Shown here: positions 16,981-25,535 of the stretch, piece after piece
How the letters are laid out: each line of letters opens with the position of its first letter
How positions within the stretch are numbered: position 1 is the first letter of the stretch
NCBI GenBank assembly: GCA_004555765.1
Contig: SFHG01000005.1
Coordinates: 1-58,962 of the forward strand
DNA length: 58,962 bases
Direction of reading: 5' to 3'
Source: Bacteroidales bacterium
GTDB lineage: Bacteria; Bacteroidota; Bacteroidia; Bacteroidales; Porphyromonadaceae
Notes under the pieces: generated by a model
The model's input: only the letters and a program-made list of their open reading frames with translations
Database searches by the model: none
Told to the model about the DNA's origin: nothing
Translations under genes and position numbers: made by a program

Positions 16981-17032
16981 CCCGTATGATGTCCTATTTG
17001 GCGGTTCTAACTTCTGACTGCTAACTATTTGG

Positions 17033-17040
17033 TATCTTTA
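17033..17040 (+). promoter_or_regulatory. -7 promoter element (TATCTTTA)
   Basis: Near-match to TAnnTTTG, 45 bp before the first FKBP gene. Confidence 0.45.
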
Positions 17041-17084
17041 CACCCGAAATCAAAATACATTAAAGTCGAATACCCGTTTCTTAC

Positions 17085-17669
17085 ATGGATAAAATAAGCT
17101 ACTCGCTTGGGTTGAGTATCGGACAACAGTTTCAGAGCCTCGGCATCAAAGAGCTTCACACCGATGATTTCGTGGCTGCGGTCAGGGATGTCCTCGAAGG
17201 TCGTGAGCCCCGTCTCCATTTCACGGAGGCCAAGGAGCTCATCAACGACTACTTTACCAAGCTCCAGAGCGAACGCTTCGAGAATAACAAGGCCGCCGGC
17301 GCGGAGTATCTGCTCATCAACGGACACCGCGATGACGTGACTACCTTGCCGAGCGGTCTCCAATATCGGATCCTCAAGCGGGGTGAAGGTGCTACTCCCA
17401 AGGCTACGGATACCGTGAAGTGTCACTATCACGGAACCCTTATCAACGGCACCGTATTCGATAGTTCCGTAGACCGTGGTGAGCCGGCTTCTTTCCCTGT
17501 AAGTGGCGTGATCAAAGGCTGGCAGGAGGTACTTCAGCTGATGCCTGTCGGCTCCAAGTGGCGCGTGGTTATCCCTTATGACCTCGCTTATGGCGAAAGA
17601 GGTGCGGGACAGATGATAGAACCCTTCAGCACCCTCGTCTTCGATATCGAACTACTCGATATTCTTTGA
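17085..17669 (+). CDS. FKBP-type peptidyl-prolyl cis-trans isomerase (no signal peptide)
   Basis: The 194-residue protein has the Mip/FkpA plan: an N-terminal helical dimerisation domain (YSLGLSIGQQFQSLG to about residue 75) followed by a C-terminal FKBP domain with VKCHYHGTLINGTVFDSS and WRVVIPYDLAYGERGAG. Unlike its neighbour it starts directly with the mature domain and has no signal peptide, so it should act in the cytoplasm. It catalyses proline isomerisation during folding. The second, lipoprotein copy starts 50 bp downstream on the same strand, consistent with one transcript and a past duplication. Confidence 0.92.
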   Translation: MDKISYSLGLSIGQQFQSLGIKELHTDDFVAAVRDVLEGREPRLHFTEAKELINDYFTKLQSERFENNKAAGAEYLLINGHRDDVTTLPSGLQYRILKRGEGATPKATDTVKCHYHGTLINGTVFDSSVDRGEPASFPVSGVIKGWQEVLQLMPVGSKWRVVIPYDLAYGERGAGQMIEPFSTLVFDIELLDIL

Positions 17670-17719
17670 TAAAAATACACATCCAAATAATAAAACTTTT
17701 ATAGACAAAATCATAGATT

Positions 17720-18451
17720 ATGATTAAGACAGGTTCATCTCTTCTCGTCGCTACCGCGGTTGCTTGCGGTGTGATGTTTTTCTCTTCTTGCGGCGGTACG
17801 ATGAGCGGCAAGAAGCTCAGTACGCCTGCCGACAGCGCTGCATACGCCATCGGTCTGGGCAACGGCTTTGCTATGGGGCAGAGCCTTGCGGGCGCTCCCG
17901 GAGACTCCCTTGATGTCGAAATTCTTGCCCGCGCTCTCCGTGACGGCTTGAAGGGCGACACTTCCGTCATGACACCGCAAAAGGCGCAGATGTTTGTCCA
18001 AGAGTACTTCCAGAAAGTACAGGAAAAGCAGGAAGAAGACAACAAGAAAGCCGGTCAGGACTTCCTTAGTGAGAACGGCAAGAAAGAAGGGGTAGTCACC
18101 ACCGCTTCCGGTCTGCAATATAAGATTCTCAAAGAGGGTAACGGTCCAAAGCCCGCCGCAACCGACACCGTGAAGATTCATTACAAAGGCACCTACCTTG
18201 ACGGCACCACTTTCGACTCTTCTTACGACCGTAACGAACCCGCCAAGTTTGTCCTCAACCAGGTGATTCCGGGTTGGACGGAAGGTGTGCAACTGATGAA
18301 CCAAGGATCCAAGTTTATGCTCTGGATTCCGGAGAACCTCGCCTACGGCGCGCGTCCTCTCGATCCTTCCAAGGGTGGCTATCAGACGCTCACTTTCGAG
18401 TGCGAACTCCTTGAAGTCATCCCCGGCACACCTGTTCCGGAAGCGAAGTAA
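17720..18451 (+). CDS. FKBP-type peptidyl-prolyl isomerase, lipoprotein
   Basis: A 243-residue paralogue of the preceding gene with a lipoprotein signal peptide ending in FFSSC. The mature protein has the helical dimerisation domain (AAYAIGLGNGFAMGQ onwards), a long charged connecting helix, and the FKBP fold with VKIHYKGTYLDGTTFDSSYD and LWIPENLAYGARP. It should help fold proteins in the periplasm or at the outer membrane. The two genes together give one cytoplasmic and one exported isomerase of the same design. Confidence 0.93.
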   Translation: MIKTGSSLLVATAVACGVMFFSSCGGTMSGKKLSTPADSAAYAIGLGNGFAMGQSLAGAPGDSLDVEILARALRDGLKGDTSVMTPQKAQMFVQEYFQKVQEKQEEDNKKAGQDFLSENGKKEGVVTTASGLQYKILKEGNGPKPAATDTVKIHYKGTYLDGTTFDSSYDRNEPAKFVLNQVIPGWTEGVQLMNQGSKFMLWIPENLAYGARPLDPSKGGYQTLTFECELLEVIPGTPVPEAK

Positions 18452-18476
18452 GTACCCGGGTACGACGAATATTTTG

Positions 18477-18484
18477 TACCTTTA
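18477..18484 (+). promoter_or_regulatory. -7 promoter element (TACCTTTA) for pyrI
   Basis: A near-match to TAnnTTTG between the second FKBP gene and pyrI. It would start RNA near 18490, just before the long hairpin at 18503-18564. Confidence 0.45.
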
Positions 18485-18502
18485 GGGGCAGGATAACGAA
18501 GA

Positions 18503-18564
18503 CGTTCCGCCCCCGAGTGCGGAGGCGCCGTCATACGGCTACCCGGGCACGCGGGGACGGAACG
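18503..18564 (+). promoter_or_regulatory. long imperfect hairpin in the pyrI leader
   Basis: Arms 18503-18520 and 18547-18564 pair at 16 of 18 positions (mismatches 18510/18557 and 18516/18551). A second perfect 5-bp stem (18527-18531 with 18535-18539) lies within the loop. It follows a promoter-like element and ends 47 nt before the pyrI ATG. It could be an attenuator or leader control element; the short CTCTTT after it is a poor T run for a plain terminator. Confidence 0.55.
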
Positions 18565-18611
18565 CTCTTTAATGAAACAATTTTCAAACCCATCCGCCCG
18601 CATAAAACGCC

Positions 18612-19082
18612 ATGAAACAAAGAGTAGAAGAGGGCGAGCTGAGAGTGCCCGCCATCCAAAACGGCTCCGTCATCGATCACATACCGGTGGAAGAGATGCA
18701 GAAGGTCATCGCACTTCTCGGACTCTTTGATGCCCCCAATCCCATCACCATAGGGCTCAATTTCAAGAGCCGTAAGCTGGGTCGGAAAGGACTCATCAAA
18801 GTAGAGGACAAGTTCTTCACTCCGGAGGATGTGAATACCCTCGCACTCGTCTGTCCCGACGTGGTCATCAATGTCATCAGAGACTACCGGGTGACGGAGA
18901 AGATAGCCGTCCATCCGCCCCGGAGGGTCGACGGACTCGTAAAGTGCACCAATCCCAAATGCATCACCAATAACGAGCCTATGGAGAGCTCCTTCACCCT
19001 GCTGGAAGAGAAACCCGTAGTGCTGCAGTGCAACTACTGCACCCGTAAGGTGCACGGAGACGAGATCGTATTCCGGGACTGA
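18612..19082 (+). CDS. pyrI: aspartate carbamoyltransferase regulatory subunit
   Basis: PyrI binds CTP or ATP and transmits allosteric control to the PyrB catalytic trimers in pyrimidine synthesis. The 156-residue protein has the N-terminal nucleotide-binding domain (GSVIDHIPVEEMQKV start, INLNFKSRKLGRKGLIK-like strand) and the C-terminal zinc domain with four Cys in CTNPKC and CNYC. Normally pyrB sits directly upstream; here the upstream gene is an FKBP lipoprotein and no pyrB occurs in the window, so this copy stands alone with its own promoter and a structured leader. Confidence 0.96.
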   Translation: MKQRVEEGELRVPAIQNGSVIDHIPVEEMQKVIALLGLFDAPNPITIGLNFKSRKLGRKGLIKVEDKFFTPEDVNTLALVCPDVVINVIRDYRVTEKIAVHPPRRVDGLVKCTNPKCITNNEPMESSFTLLEEKPVVLQCNYCTRKVHGDEIVFRD

Positions 19083-19108
19083 CGGGGTGGGACGGAGCCG
19101 GAAATCCC

Positions 19109-19187
19109 GGTCTGTATCTCGCGATCGTCCCGGCCTGTATCTCGCGATCGTCCCGGTTCGTACCTCGCGATCGTCCCGATCCGTATC
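19109..19187. repeat. 23-bp-period array G (4 direct units, spacers also conserved)
   Basis: Cores at 19109, 19132, 19155 and 19178, exactly 23 bp apart. Here the spacer after the core is also repeated (TCGCGATCGTCCC in the first three units), while core positions 3-5 vary (TCT, CCT, TTC, TCC). It looks like a recently amplified array. It begins 27 nt after the pyrI stop. Confidence 0.85.
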
Positions 19188-19265
19188 TCCGAGAAATGGA
19201 GCTAAAGGCTGCCCGAATGTGTCCCATAGACGGAGCATAACTGATAACACAGACAGTATATTTTT

Positions 19266-19862
19266 ATGAAAAGCAAAGGTTCACTCATCGCCGTCATCGT
19301 CGTCCTCGTCCTCGTGGTTTGGGCTGTGGGCGCAGGCATCAAGGCCAATAACAACATGGTCACCAAGGACGAAGCCGTCAAGACCTCTTGGAGCCAGGTG
19401 GAAAACCAGTACCAGCGTCGTGCCGACCTCATCCCCAACCTCGTTAACACGGTCAAGGGCTATGCGACACACGAAAAAGAGACCCTCGAGGGTGTCATCA
19501 ACGCGCGTGCCAAAGCGACACAGACGACGGTAGACCCCACCAACCTTACGCCCGAAGCTATGCAGGAATATATGGCGGCACAGGGCGAACTCTCCCAAGC
19601 CCTCGGACGTCTGATGGTGACCGTGGAGCAGTATCCGGACCTTAAGGCGAACGAAAATTTCCTCGCTCTCCAGTCCCAGCTCGAAGGCACCGAGAACCGC
19701 ATCTCCACTGAGCGCAGACGCTTCAACGAAGTGTCCAAGGACTACAATACCTATATCCGTACGTTTCCCAACAGCCTCTTTGCCGGCATCCTCGGGTTCG
19801 ACCAAAAGCCCTATTTTGAGGCAGAATCCGGTGCGGAAAAGGCTCCAACGGTCGAGTTCTAA
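19266..19862 (+). CDS. LemA family protein
   Basis: A 198-residue LemA protein: N-terminal membrane helix (about residues 5-24), then the conserved VENQYQRRADLIPNLVNTVKGYATHEK block and a helical bundle. LemA proteins are membrane-anchored with a soluble helical domain; their role is unknown, but they are often encoded next to TPM-domain (YgcG-like) proteins, as here with the gene 30 bp downstream. Length and motifs are normal. Confidence 0.95.
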   Translation: MKSKGSLIAVIVVLVLVVWAVGAGIKANNNMVTKDEAVKTSWSQVENQYQRRADLIPNLVNTVKGYATHEKETLEGVINARAKATQTTVDPTNLTPEAMQEYMAAQGELSQALGRLMVTVEQYPDLKANENFLALQSQLEGTENRISTERRRFNEVSKDYNTYIRTFPNSLFAGILGFDQKPYFEAESGAEKAPTVEF

Positions 19863-19892
19863 AGTCGCATTCCCTCCTTGCGCTTCCGGATT

Positions 19893-21170
19893 ATGAGACT
19901 GCGTATCTTCTTTCTCTCTCTCGCGTGCTTTGCCGTCCTGCCCCTCCTCGGGCAAGAGACGCCCAAGGTGTACACGATAGACGATGTGCCGAATGTCTTC
20001 GAGAGGGATTCCACGCAGTTTGTCAGCGACCCGGAGGGCTATTTTGCCCCGGAAGAGCGGGCGGCGATTAACCGCCGGCTGGATGACCTCGGTGCGCACA
20101 ACGGCGTACAGGCTGTCCTTGTCGTGGTTCCTGCCGTGCCGGAGAACGACGAGCTTGCTTTCTCCACGGGGATTTTTCGCAAGTGGGGTATCGGTAACGC
20201 CCGTGACGACTCCGGTCTCCTTATCCTCTTTGTGACGGATCCCTCGTACCGTACGATCCGCTTTGAAGTCGGGTACGGTCTCGAAGGGGTCATCACCGAC
20301 TACCGCAGTGACCGCTACATCCGTAAGTACCTCGTCCCTGCAGTGACAGAGGGAAGGGCGGCGGAGGGCTTCACCGCGATGCTGGACGATATGGACGCGC
20401 TTTTGCAGAAGGAGCACGACGCACTTTTCGTCCCCGCTGAGGGCGATGCGCTCTCCGACGGCGGGACTTTCTGGACGTTGATCCTGCTCTGGCTGGCGGC
20501 TTCGGCCGTCTACGCCGTCCTCGTGGTTCTCTTCCTGAAGTGGCGTGTGGCACGGAAAGGCTCATCGAGTGTGGACTCGGTCAAGGAAGTCATAGCCCTC
20601 ACGAGCGGGCAGGGGTACACCCTGCTCGTCACCCTTACGGTGATCTTTATGCCTTCCGTCTTCGTGCTCCTGCCTTTTATGATTGCGATGGAGAAAAAGA
20701 ACCGCACCCGTACGGTCGACTGCCCCGAGTGCGGCACGAAAGGAAGTGTACACCAAGTTCACTATCCGGCCAACCTCCCTTATCTCTCGAAAGGCGAAGA
20801 GATGGAGAACCGCTTAGGCTCCAAGGAGTACACCATCCTCGAGTGCAACCGCTGCGACTACAGGGAGAAGGTTACGGCGATCCGGCCTGAAAGCAGTTAT
20901 GCCGACTGCCCTTCGTGCGGATTCCGTACCTACCACAAGGTGCGTACCGTCAGGACTGCGACCAACTTCGTCACCGATCACTATCTCTGCGAAAACTGCG
21001 GTCACAATGAGCGTAGGCGCCGCCGCGTCAGCCGGGACAGCGCGCCCCTTGTCACCGGTGGGGCTGTCGGCGGCTTCATCGGAGGAGGCGGTTTCGGCGG
21101 TGGTGGTTTCGGTGGAGGCAGCTTCGGAGGAGGCGCCTCGGGAGGGGGCGGTGCATCGGTTCGTTTCTGA
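19893..21170 (+). CDS. TPM-domain (YgcG-like) membrane protein with zinc ribbons and Gly-rich tail
   Basis: I start at ATG 19893, giving a signal peptide that ends near LLGQ; the frame can be extended to a TTG at 19878 with no benefit. Domains in order: TPM domain (about residues 40-165, with GIGNARDDSGLLILFV and RFEVGYGLEGVITD), two membrane helices (about 195-215 and 240-265), then cytoplasmic Cys pairs CPECG, CNRCD, CPSCG and CENCG making two zinc ribbons, and a Gly/Ser/Phe-rich C terminus. It forms an operon with lemA. The partner pair is thought to act in membrane protein turnover or envelope stress, without firm proof. Confidence 0.9.
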   Translation: MRLRIFFLSLACFAVLPLLGQETPKVYTIDDVPNVFERDSTQFVSDPEGYFAPEERAAINRRLDDLGAHNGVQAVLVVVPAVPENDELAFSTGIFRKWGIGNARDDSGLLILFVTDPSYRTIRFEVGYGLEGVITDYRSDRYIRKYLVPAVTEGRAAEGFTAMLDDMDALLQKEHDALFVPAEGDALSDGGTFWTLILLWLAASAVYAVLVVLFLKWRVARKGSSSVDSVKEVIALTSGQGYTLLVTLTVIFMPSVFVLLPFMIAMEKKNRTRTVDCPECGTKGSVHQVHYPANLPYLSKGEEMENRLGSKEYTILECNRCDYREKVTAIRPESSYADCPSCGFRTYHKVRTVRTATNFVTDHYLCENCGHNERRRRRVSRDSAPLVTGGAVGGFIGGGGFGGGGFGGGSFGGGASGGGGASVRF

Positions 21171-21204
21171 AGAAAAGGACAGGTGCGGTGTCTCCCTGCG
21201 ATTT

Positions 21205-21284
21205 GGTACGTACCCGGGACGATTTTTCGACCTGTACCTTTTCCGGATTTCGGTACGGGTCTCGAAGCTTTTTCGGTCTGTATC
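21205..21284. repeat. 23-bp-period array H (4 units)
   Basis: Cores at 21205 (GGTACGTACC, a perfect palindrome that behaves as inverse by spacing), 21229, 21252 and 21275 (direct). It begins 35 nt after the TPM gene. Confidence 0.75.
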
Positions 21285-21403
21285 TCGCTTGCCCCGCATA
21301 CCGCACGATGTAAAGGTTAAACTATTGCCAATTTTTTAAGTCACAAATCACATACAACGTCCGGCATTTCGGACGAAAAATTTTTCACGCACACAGTACC
21401 TAT

Positions 21404-22681
21404 ATGCTTACCATCAAATACCTTTCCGAACACACCGAAGAGGCCATCCGCAGGCTCGCCATCAAGAACGTAGACGCGCGCGAGTCAATCGAAAAAATAC
21501 TTGCCCTCTCGGAAGAGCGTCGCAATTACCAAAGAGACCTCGACGAGTTACTTGCGACCCAAAACCGCCTCTCCAAAGAGATCGGCGCGCTGATGAAGGG
21601 CGGCAAAAAAGCCGAAGGCGAAGCCAAACGCAATGAAGTCAACACCCTCAAAGAAGAGTCCAAGACTTTGGAGCAAAAGAAAAACGAGGCCGAAGAGCAA
21701 ATGAATGCCCTCCTTGTCCTCCTCCCCAATACCCCCTCCGAGACCGTCCCCAAGGGTAAGAGCGCCGAAGACAACGTCATCGAACGCACCGGCGGAGTAA
21801 TGCCCTCCTTGTCCTCCGACCACAAGAAGCCCCACTGGGAGCTTGCCAAGGAGTACGACCTCATCGACTTCGAGCTCGGCGTCAAGATTACGGGAGCAGG
21901 GTTCCCCGTCTACAAGGGCTACGGTGCCCGCCTCCAGCGTGCCCTCATCGACTTCTTCCTTGATAACGCCCGCGAAGCCGGCTACCTCGAGATCCAACCC
22001 CCGTATGTGGTTAACGAAGACTCCGGTTTCGGCACGGGGCAACTCCCCGACAAGGAAGGACAGATGTACCACGTCGGGATCGATAACCTCTACCTGATTC
22101 CTACGGCCGAAGTGCCCGTGACGAACATCTTCCGTGACATCATCGTGGACGAAAAGGATTTCCCCATCAAGCTCACGGCATACTCTGCCTGCTTCCGCCG
22201 TGAGGCCGGCAGCTATGGTAAGGATGTGCGCGGTCTGAACCGCCTCCACCAGTTCGACAAAGTGGAGATCGTCCGCATAGACAGCCCCGAGCACTCCTAC
22301 GAATCACTTGACGAGATGGTCCGGTACGTCGAGACTTTGGTGCAGAAGTTGGAGCTGCCTTACCGCATCGTCCGTCTCTCGGGTGGTGACATCAGCTTCA
22401 CGAGTGCGCTCACTTTCGACTTTGAAGTCTTCAGCGGTGCGCAAGAGCGGTGGCTCGAAGTCAGCTCCGTGTCTAATTTCGAGTCCTTCCAGGCGAACCG
22501 CTTGAAGTGCCGCTACCGCACCGAAGGTCATACCGAACTCTGCCATACCCTCAATGGTTCTGCCCTCGCCTTACCGCGCATCGTGGCCGCTCTCTTGGAG
22601 AATAATCAGACGGAAGACGGGATCGTCATTCCCGCGGCACTCCGACCGTACACCCGTTTTGACCTCATACCCCGTCCCTAA
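21404..22681 (+). CDS. serS: seryl-tRNA synthetase
   Basis: The 425-residue class II synthetase charges tRNA-Ser. It has the N-terminal long coiled-coil arm (about residues 25-105) that grips the tRNA variable arm, then the catalytic core with GTGQLPDKEGQMY, TAEVPVTNI, motif 2 (FRREAGSYGKDVRGLNRLHQF), SNFESFQANR and motif 3 (NGSALALPRIVAALLENNQ). Length and motifs are complete. The gene is followed 21 bp later by a DUF3108 gene on the same strand. Confidence 0.98.
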   Translation: MLTIKYLSEHTEEAIRRLAIKNVDARESIEKILALSEERRNYQRDLDELLATQNRLSKEIGALMKGGKKAEGEAKRNEVNTLKEESKTLEQKKNEAEEQMNALLVLLPNTPSETVPKGKSAEDNVIERTGGVMPSLSSDHKKPHWELAKEYDLIDFELGVKITGAGFPVYKGYGARLQRALIDFFLDNAREAGYLEIQPPYVVNEDSGFGTGQLPDKEGQMYHVGIDNLYLIPTAEVPVTNIFRDIIVDEKDFPIKLTAYSACFRREAGSYGKDVRGLNRLHQFDKVEIVRIDSPEHSYESLDEMVRYVETLVQKLELPYRIVRLSGGDISFTSALTFDFEVFSGAQERWLEVSSVSNFESFQANRLKCRYRTEGHTELCHTLNGSALALPRIVAALLENNQTEDGIVIPAALRPYTRFDLIPRP

Positions 22682-22702
22682 TCCGACCTTGTCCCCGAGG
22701 AA

Positions 22703-23497
22703 ATGAAACGCACCGTTCTCTTTTCGGCGTTACTCTATGCCCTTTTGACCCTTCTCCCCTTGGGCGCAGGGGCGCAGAGCCCCTATGAAAACTCCAAGAG
22801 CCTCGGTGTCACCGAGACGCTGAGGTACGATCTCGCGTTCCGCTGGACCATCGTGCGGGGGAAAGTGGGTGAAGCCCGACTCATCAATAAGCCCGCCAAT
22901 AAGAACCAGTATTTCTCGCAGCTGATCTTTCAGACTACGGGCATCGGCGATAATGTCTTCCCGATGCGTGACACGTTGGAGACCCTTTTCTCGGCTCAAA
23001 AACGCCCCATCCGCTTCGAGAAGAGAACCAATGAAAATAAGTTCAGGCTCTACGACGTCATCAGCTACGTCTACTCGGCACAGCGGACAGCGCTGAAGGT
23101 GAAGCAGTGGAACGAAGACGGGGTTCGCATCGACACCACGCTCTACCTCGATCCCGGCACGGTCGTGGCGGATATGCTCTCCACGATAGCTCTCGTCCGC
23201 TCCGTCGACTACCGGACAATGAAGGTGGGACACAAGTACGCTTTTGTCTCTCCCTCAGACGACAAACTCGTGGAAGCCAATTACCGCCTCACGGGCTATG
23301 GTACCGCTAAGATGGGAGGCTCCGAGGTAAATGTCCTCAAGATAGCCGTCCAAGTCCGTGACGATGCTTTCGATAAAGGAGGTAATGCGATGGAGGTCTG
23401 GCTTACCCGCGATGACAGACTCCTGCCGGTCTTCATTTCGGCCCGGCTCAACTTCGGATATGCAGAGTGTACCCTCACCGGTTTCTCCGGAAACTGA
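22703..23497 (+). CDS. DUF3108 secreted protein
   Basis: A 264-residue protein with a signal peptide ending near LGAGAQS and a beta-rich DUF3108 domain: the LRYDLAFRWTIVRGKVGEARL start, repeated strand pattern and the final SARLNFGYAECTLTGF strand. Proteins of this family occur in the periplasm of many Gram-negatives and are uncharacterised. It has no lipobox. It lies between serS and the HD-domain gene with short gaps, probably in one transcript; no functional link is evident. Confidence 0.82.
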   Translation: MKRTVLFSALLYALLTLLPLGAGAQSPYENSKSLGVTETLRYDLAFRWTIVRGKVGEARLINKPANKNQYFSQLIFQTTGIGDNVFPMRDTLETLFSAQKRPIRFEKRTNENKFRLYDVISYVYSAQRTALKVKQWNEDGVRIDTTLYLDPGTVVADMLSTIALVRSVDYRTMKVGHKYAFVSPSDDKLVEANYRLTGYGTAKMGGSEVNVLKIAVQVRDDAFDKGGNAMEVWLTRDDRLLPVFISARLNFGYAECTLTGFSGN

Positions 23498-23506
23498 CGT
23501 CCCCCT

Positions 23507-24070
23507 ATGACACCCAAGAAGCTCTCCACACTGCCCAAAAAGATCATAGGGAAGTACTACACCAAAGGAACCCCCCTCTACGACCTCCTCGTGACCCACT
23601 CCAAGCTGGTCTCAGGTCTTGCACTCGAGATAGCCGATGCCCACCCTGCGTGGGAAGTGGATAGGACGTTCCTCTACGAAGCGGCTATGCTGCACGATGT
23701 CGGAATCTTCCTCACCGACGCGCCGTCCATAGGGTGTACGGGTACTCACCCCTACATCCTGCACGGTATCCTGGGCGCGGAGCTGCTGAGGGAAGAGGGC
23801 TATCCGAAGCATGCCTTGGTCTGCGAACGCCATACCGGTGTGGGTCTGACGTTGCAGGAGATCGTCTCCCGAGGGTTGCCTCTTCCTGCACGGGAGATGG
23901 TACCCGTTTCCCTTGAGGAGCAGATCATCTGCTACGCCGATTGCTTTTACTCCAAGAGCGGGGATCCGAAGGAGAAACGCACTGTGGAGCGCATCCTTTC
24001 CTCCTTGGGAAAAAGAAGCGAAGATCAGGTCCTCAAGTTCAGGGCTTGGCACTCTGTCTTCAGCAGTTAG
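23507..24070 (+). CDS. HD-domain phosphohydrolase
   Basis: A 187-residue metal-dependent phosphohydrolase. The HD signature is AAMLHDVGIF, preceded by THSKLVSGLAL supplying the first His and followed by HPYILHGILGAELL and CERHTGVG with further metal-binding His residues. The final Asp is in CYADCFYSKSG. Such small HD proteins cleave nucleotides or phosphoester bonds; the substrate cannot be read from sequence. It starts 10 bp after the DUF3108 stop and ends the serS group. A long region without a recognisable gene follows. Confidence 0.88.
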   Translation: MTPKKLSTLPKKIIGKYYTKGTPLYDLLVTHSKLVSGLALEIADAHPAWEVDRTFLYEAAMLHDVGIFLTDAPSIGCTGTHPYILHGILGAELLREEGYPKHALVCERHTGVGLTLQEIVSRGLPLPAREMVPVSLEEQIICYADCFYSKSGDPKEKRTVERILSSLGKRSEDQVLKFRAWHSVFSS

Positions 24071-24168
24071 CAGCCGTCCGTCCCAGGTCGTGCCCTGCGC
24101 AGAGTCGTGAAAGGTAAGGAGGCTCTGTTAACTGTCGTCTGCCGTCCGGGAAGTTTTTTGTGATTTAT

Positions 24169-24199
24169 TTTGGCGGTGTCAACATATTTGGTACCTTTG
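24169..24199 (+). promoter_or_regulatory. strong Bacteroidetes promoter for the fimbrial operon
   Basis: A complete -33/-7 pair: TTTG at 24169-24172, a 19-bp spacer and TACCTTTG at 24192-24199. It matches TTTG-N19-TAnnTTTG fully. Confidence 0.7.
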
Positions 24200-24327
24200 T
24201 GGTGTAAAAGAGACAGACATTTAATGCAATTTTGTGATTACGGAAGGGAATTGCGCCCGAAAAATCCGTGTCCGATTTGGCAGTTGATGTTCCTGTTTTT
24301 GGATAGTTTAAGTGTTACTATTTGGTA

Positions 24328-24865
<538 letters not shown>

Positions 24866-24879
24866 AACACTCGTATTAT

Positions 24880-25497
24880 ATGGATCGACAGTTCTTTTCT
24901 CGTCATGCCGGGTGGCGTCCTTTCGTCATAGCCCTTGCGGTTTCCTTCACCCTTGGCTTGACCTCCTTTGCGCAGACCATTGCGGTGAAAACCAACCTTG
25001 CTTACCTTGCGACGACGACCCCCAACCTCGGTCTCGAGTTACGTCTCCACGACAAGTGGAGTCTGAATTTGAGTGGGAGCTACAATCCTTTTCTCTTCCC
25101 GCAGTGGCAGGATGAGAGCGGGAGGGAGTATAACCCCAAGGTGATGCACTGGACGGTGACTCCGGAGGTGAAGTATTGGTTCTGCAAGACGTATGAGCGC
25201 AGTTACTTGGGAGTCCACGGGCTGTATGGTCGGTACAATATCGGCGCGCTTCCTTTTATCTCGACCCTGAAGGACGTCCGCTATTACGGACAGATGTACG
25301 GTGGCGGTCTGACGTACGGCTACCACTGGGCTGTTGGTGGCAGGTGGGGGATAGAGCTGTCGGCGGGCGTGGGTTACTTGCGCTTTGACTATAAGCGCTG
25401 CGAGTCGTTTGTCTGTGGCGAGGAGCTTGGTGCGGTGAAGCGGGACTATTTTGGTCCCACACAGTTTGCCTTGTCGCTGTGCTACTTTATCGATTAG
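24880..25497 (+). CDS. DUF3575 protein, first gene of the fimbrial operon
   Basis: A 205-residue protein with a signal peptide ending in TSFAQ and an outer-membrane beta-barrel-like pattern: alternating strands rich in Tyr and Trp such as WSLNLSGSYNPFLFP and YVHWAVGG-like repeats, ending in aromatic LSLCYFID. DUF3575 proteins in Bacteroidales are encoded at the head of Mfa/FimA-type fimbrial operons, next to DUF3868, as here. They may help seat or export the fimbria, but the role is unproven. The following gene begins about 38 bp after the stop. Confidence 0.85.
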   Translation: MDRQFFSRHAGWRPFVIALAVSFTLGLTSFAQTIAVKTNLAYLATTTPNLGLELRLHDKWSLNLSGSYNPFLFPQWQDESGREYNPKVMHWTVTPEVKYWFCKTYERSYLGVHGLYGRYNIGALPFISTLKDVRYYGQMYGGGLTYGYHWAVGGRWGIELSAGVGYLRFDYKRCESFVCGEELGAVKRDYFGPTQFALSLCYFID

Positions 25498-25535
25498 GGA
25501 TTGTGTCAGAAGAAAAACTCCAAAAACACGCTATA

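Noticed and set aside
19257..19264. TATATTTT as the lemA promoter
   Set aside because: It ends one base before the lemA ATG, so RNA would start inside the gene.
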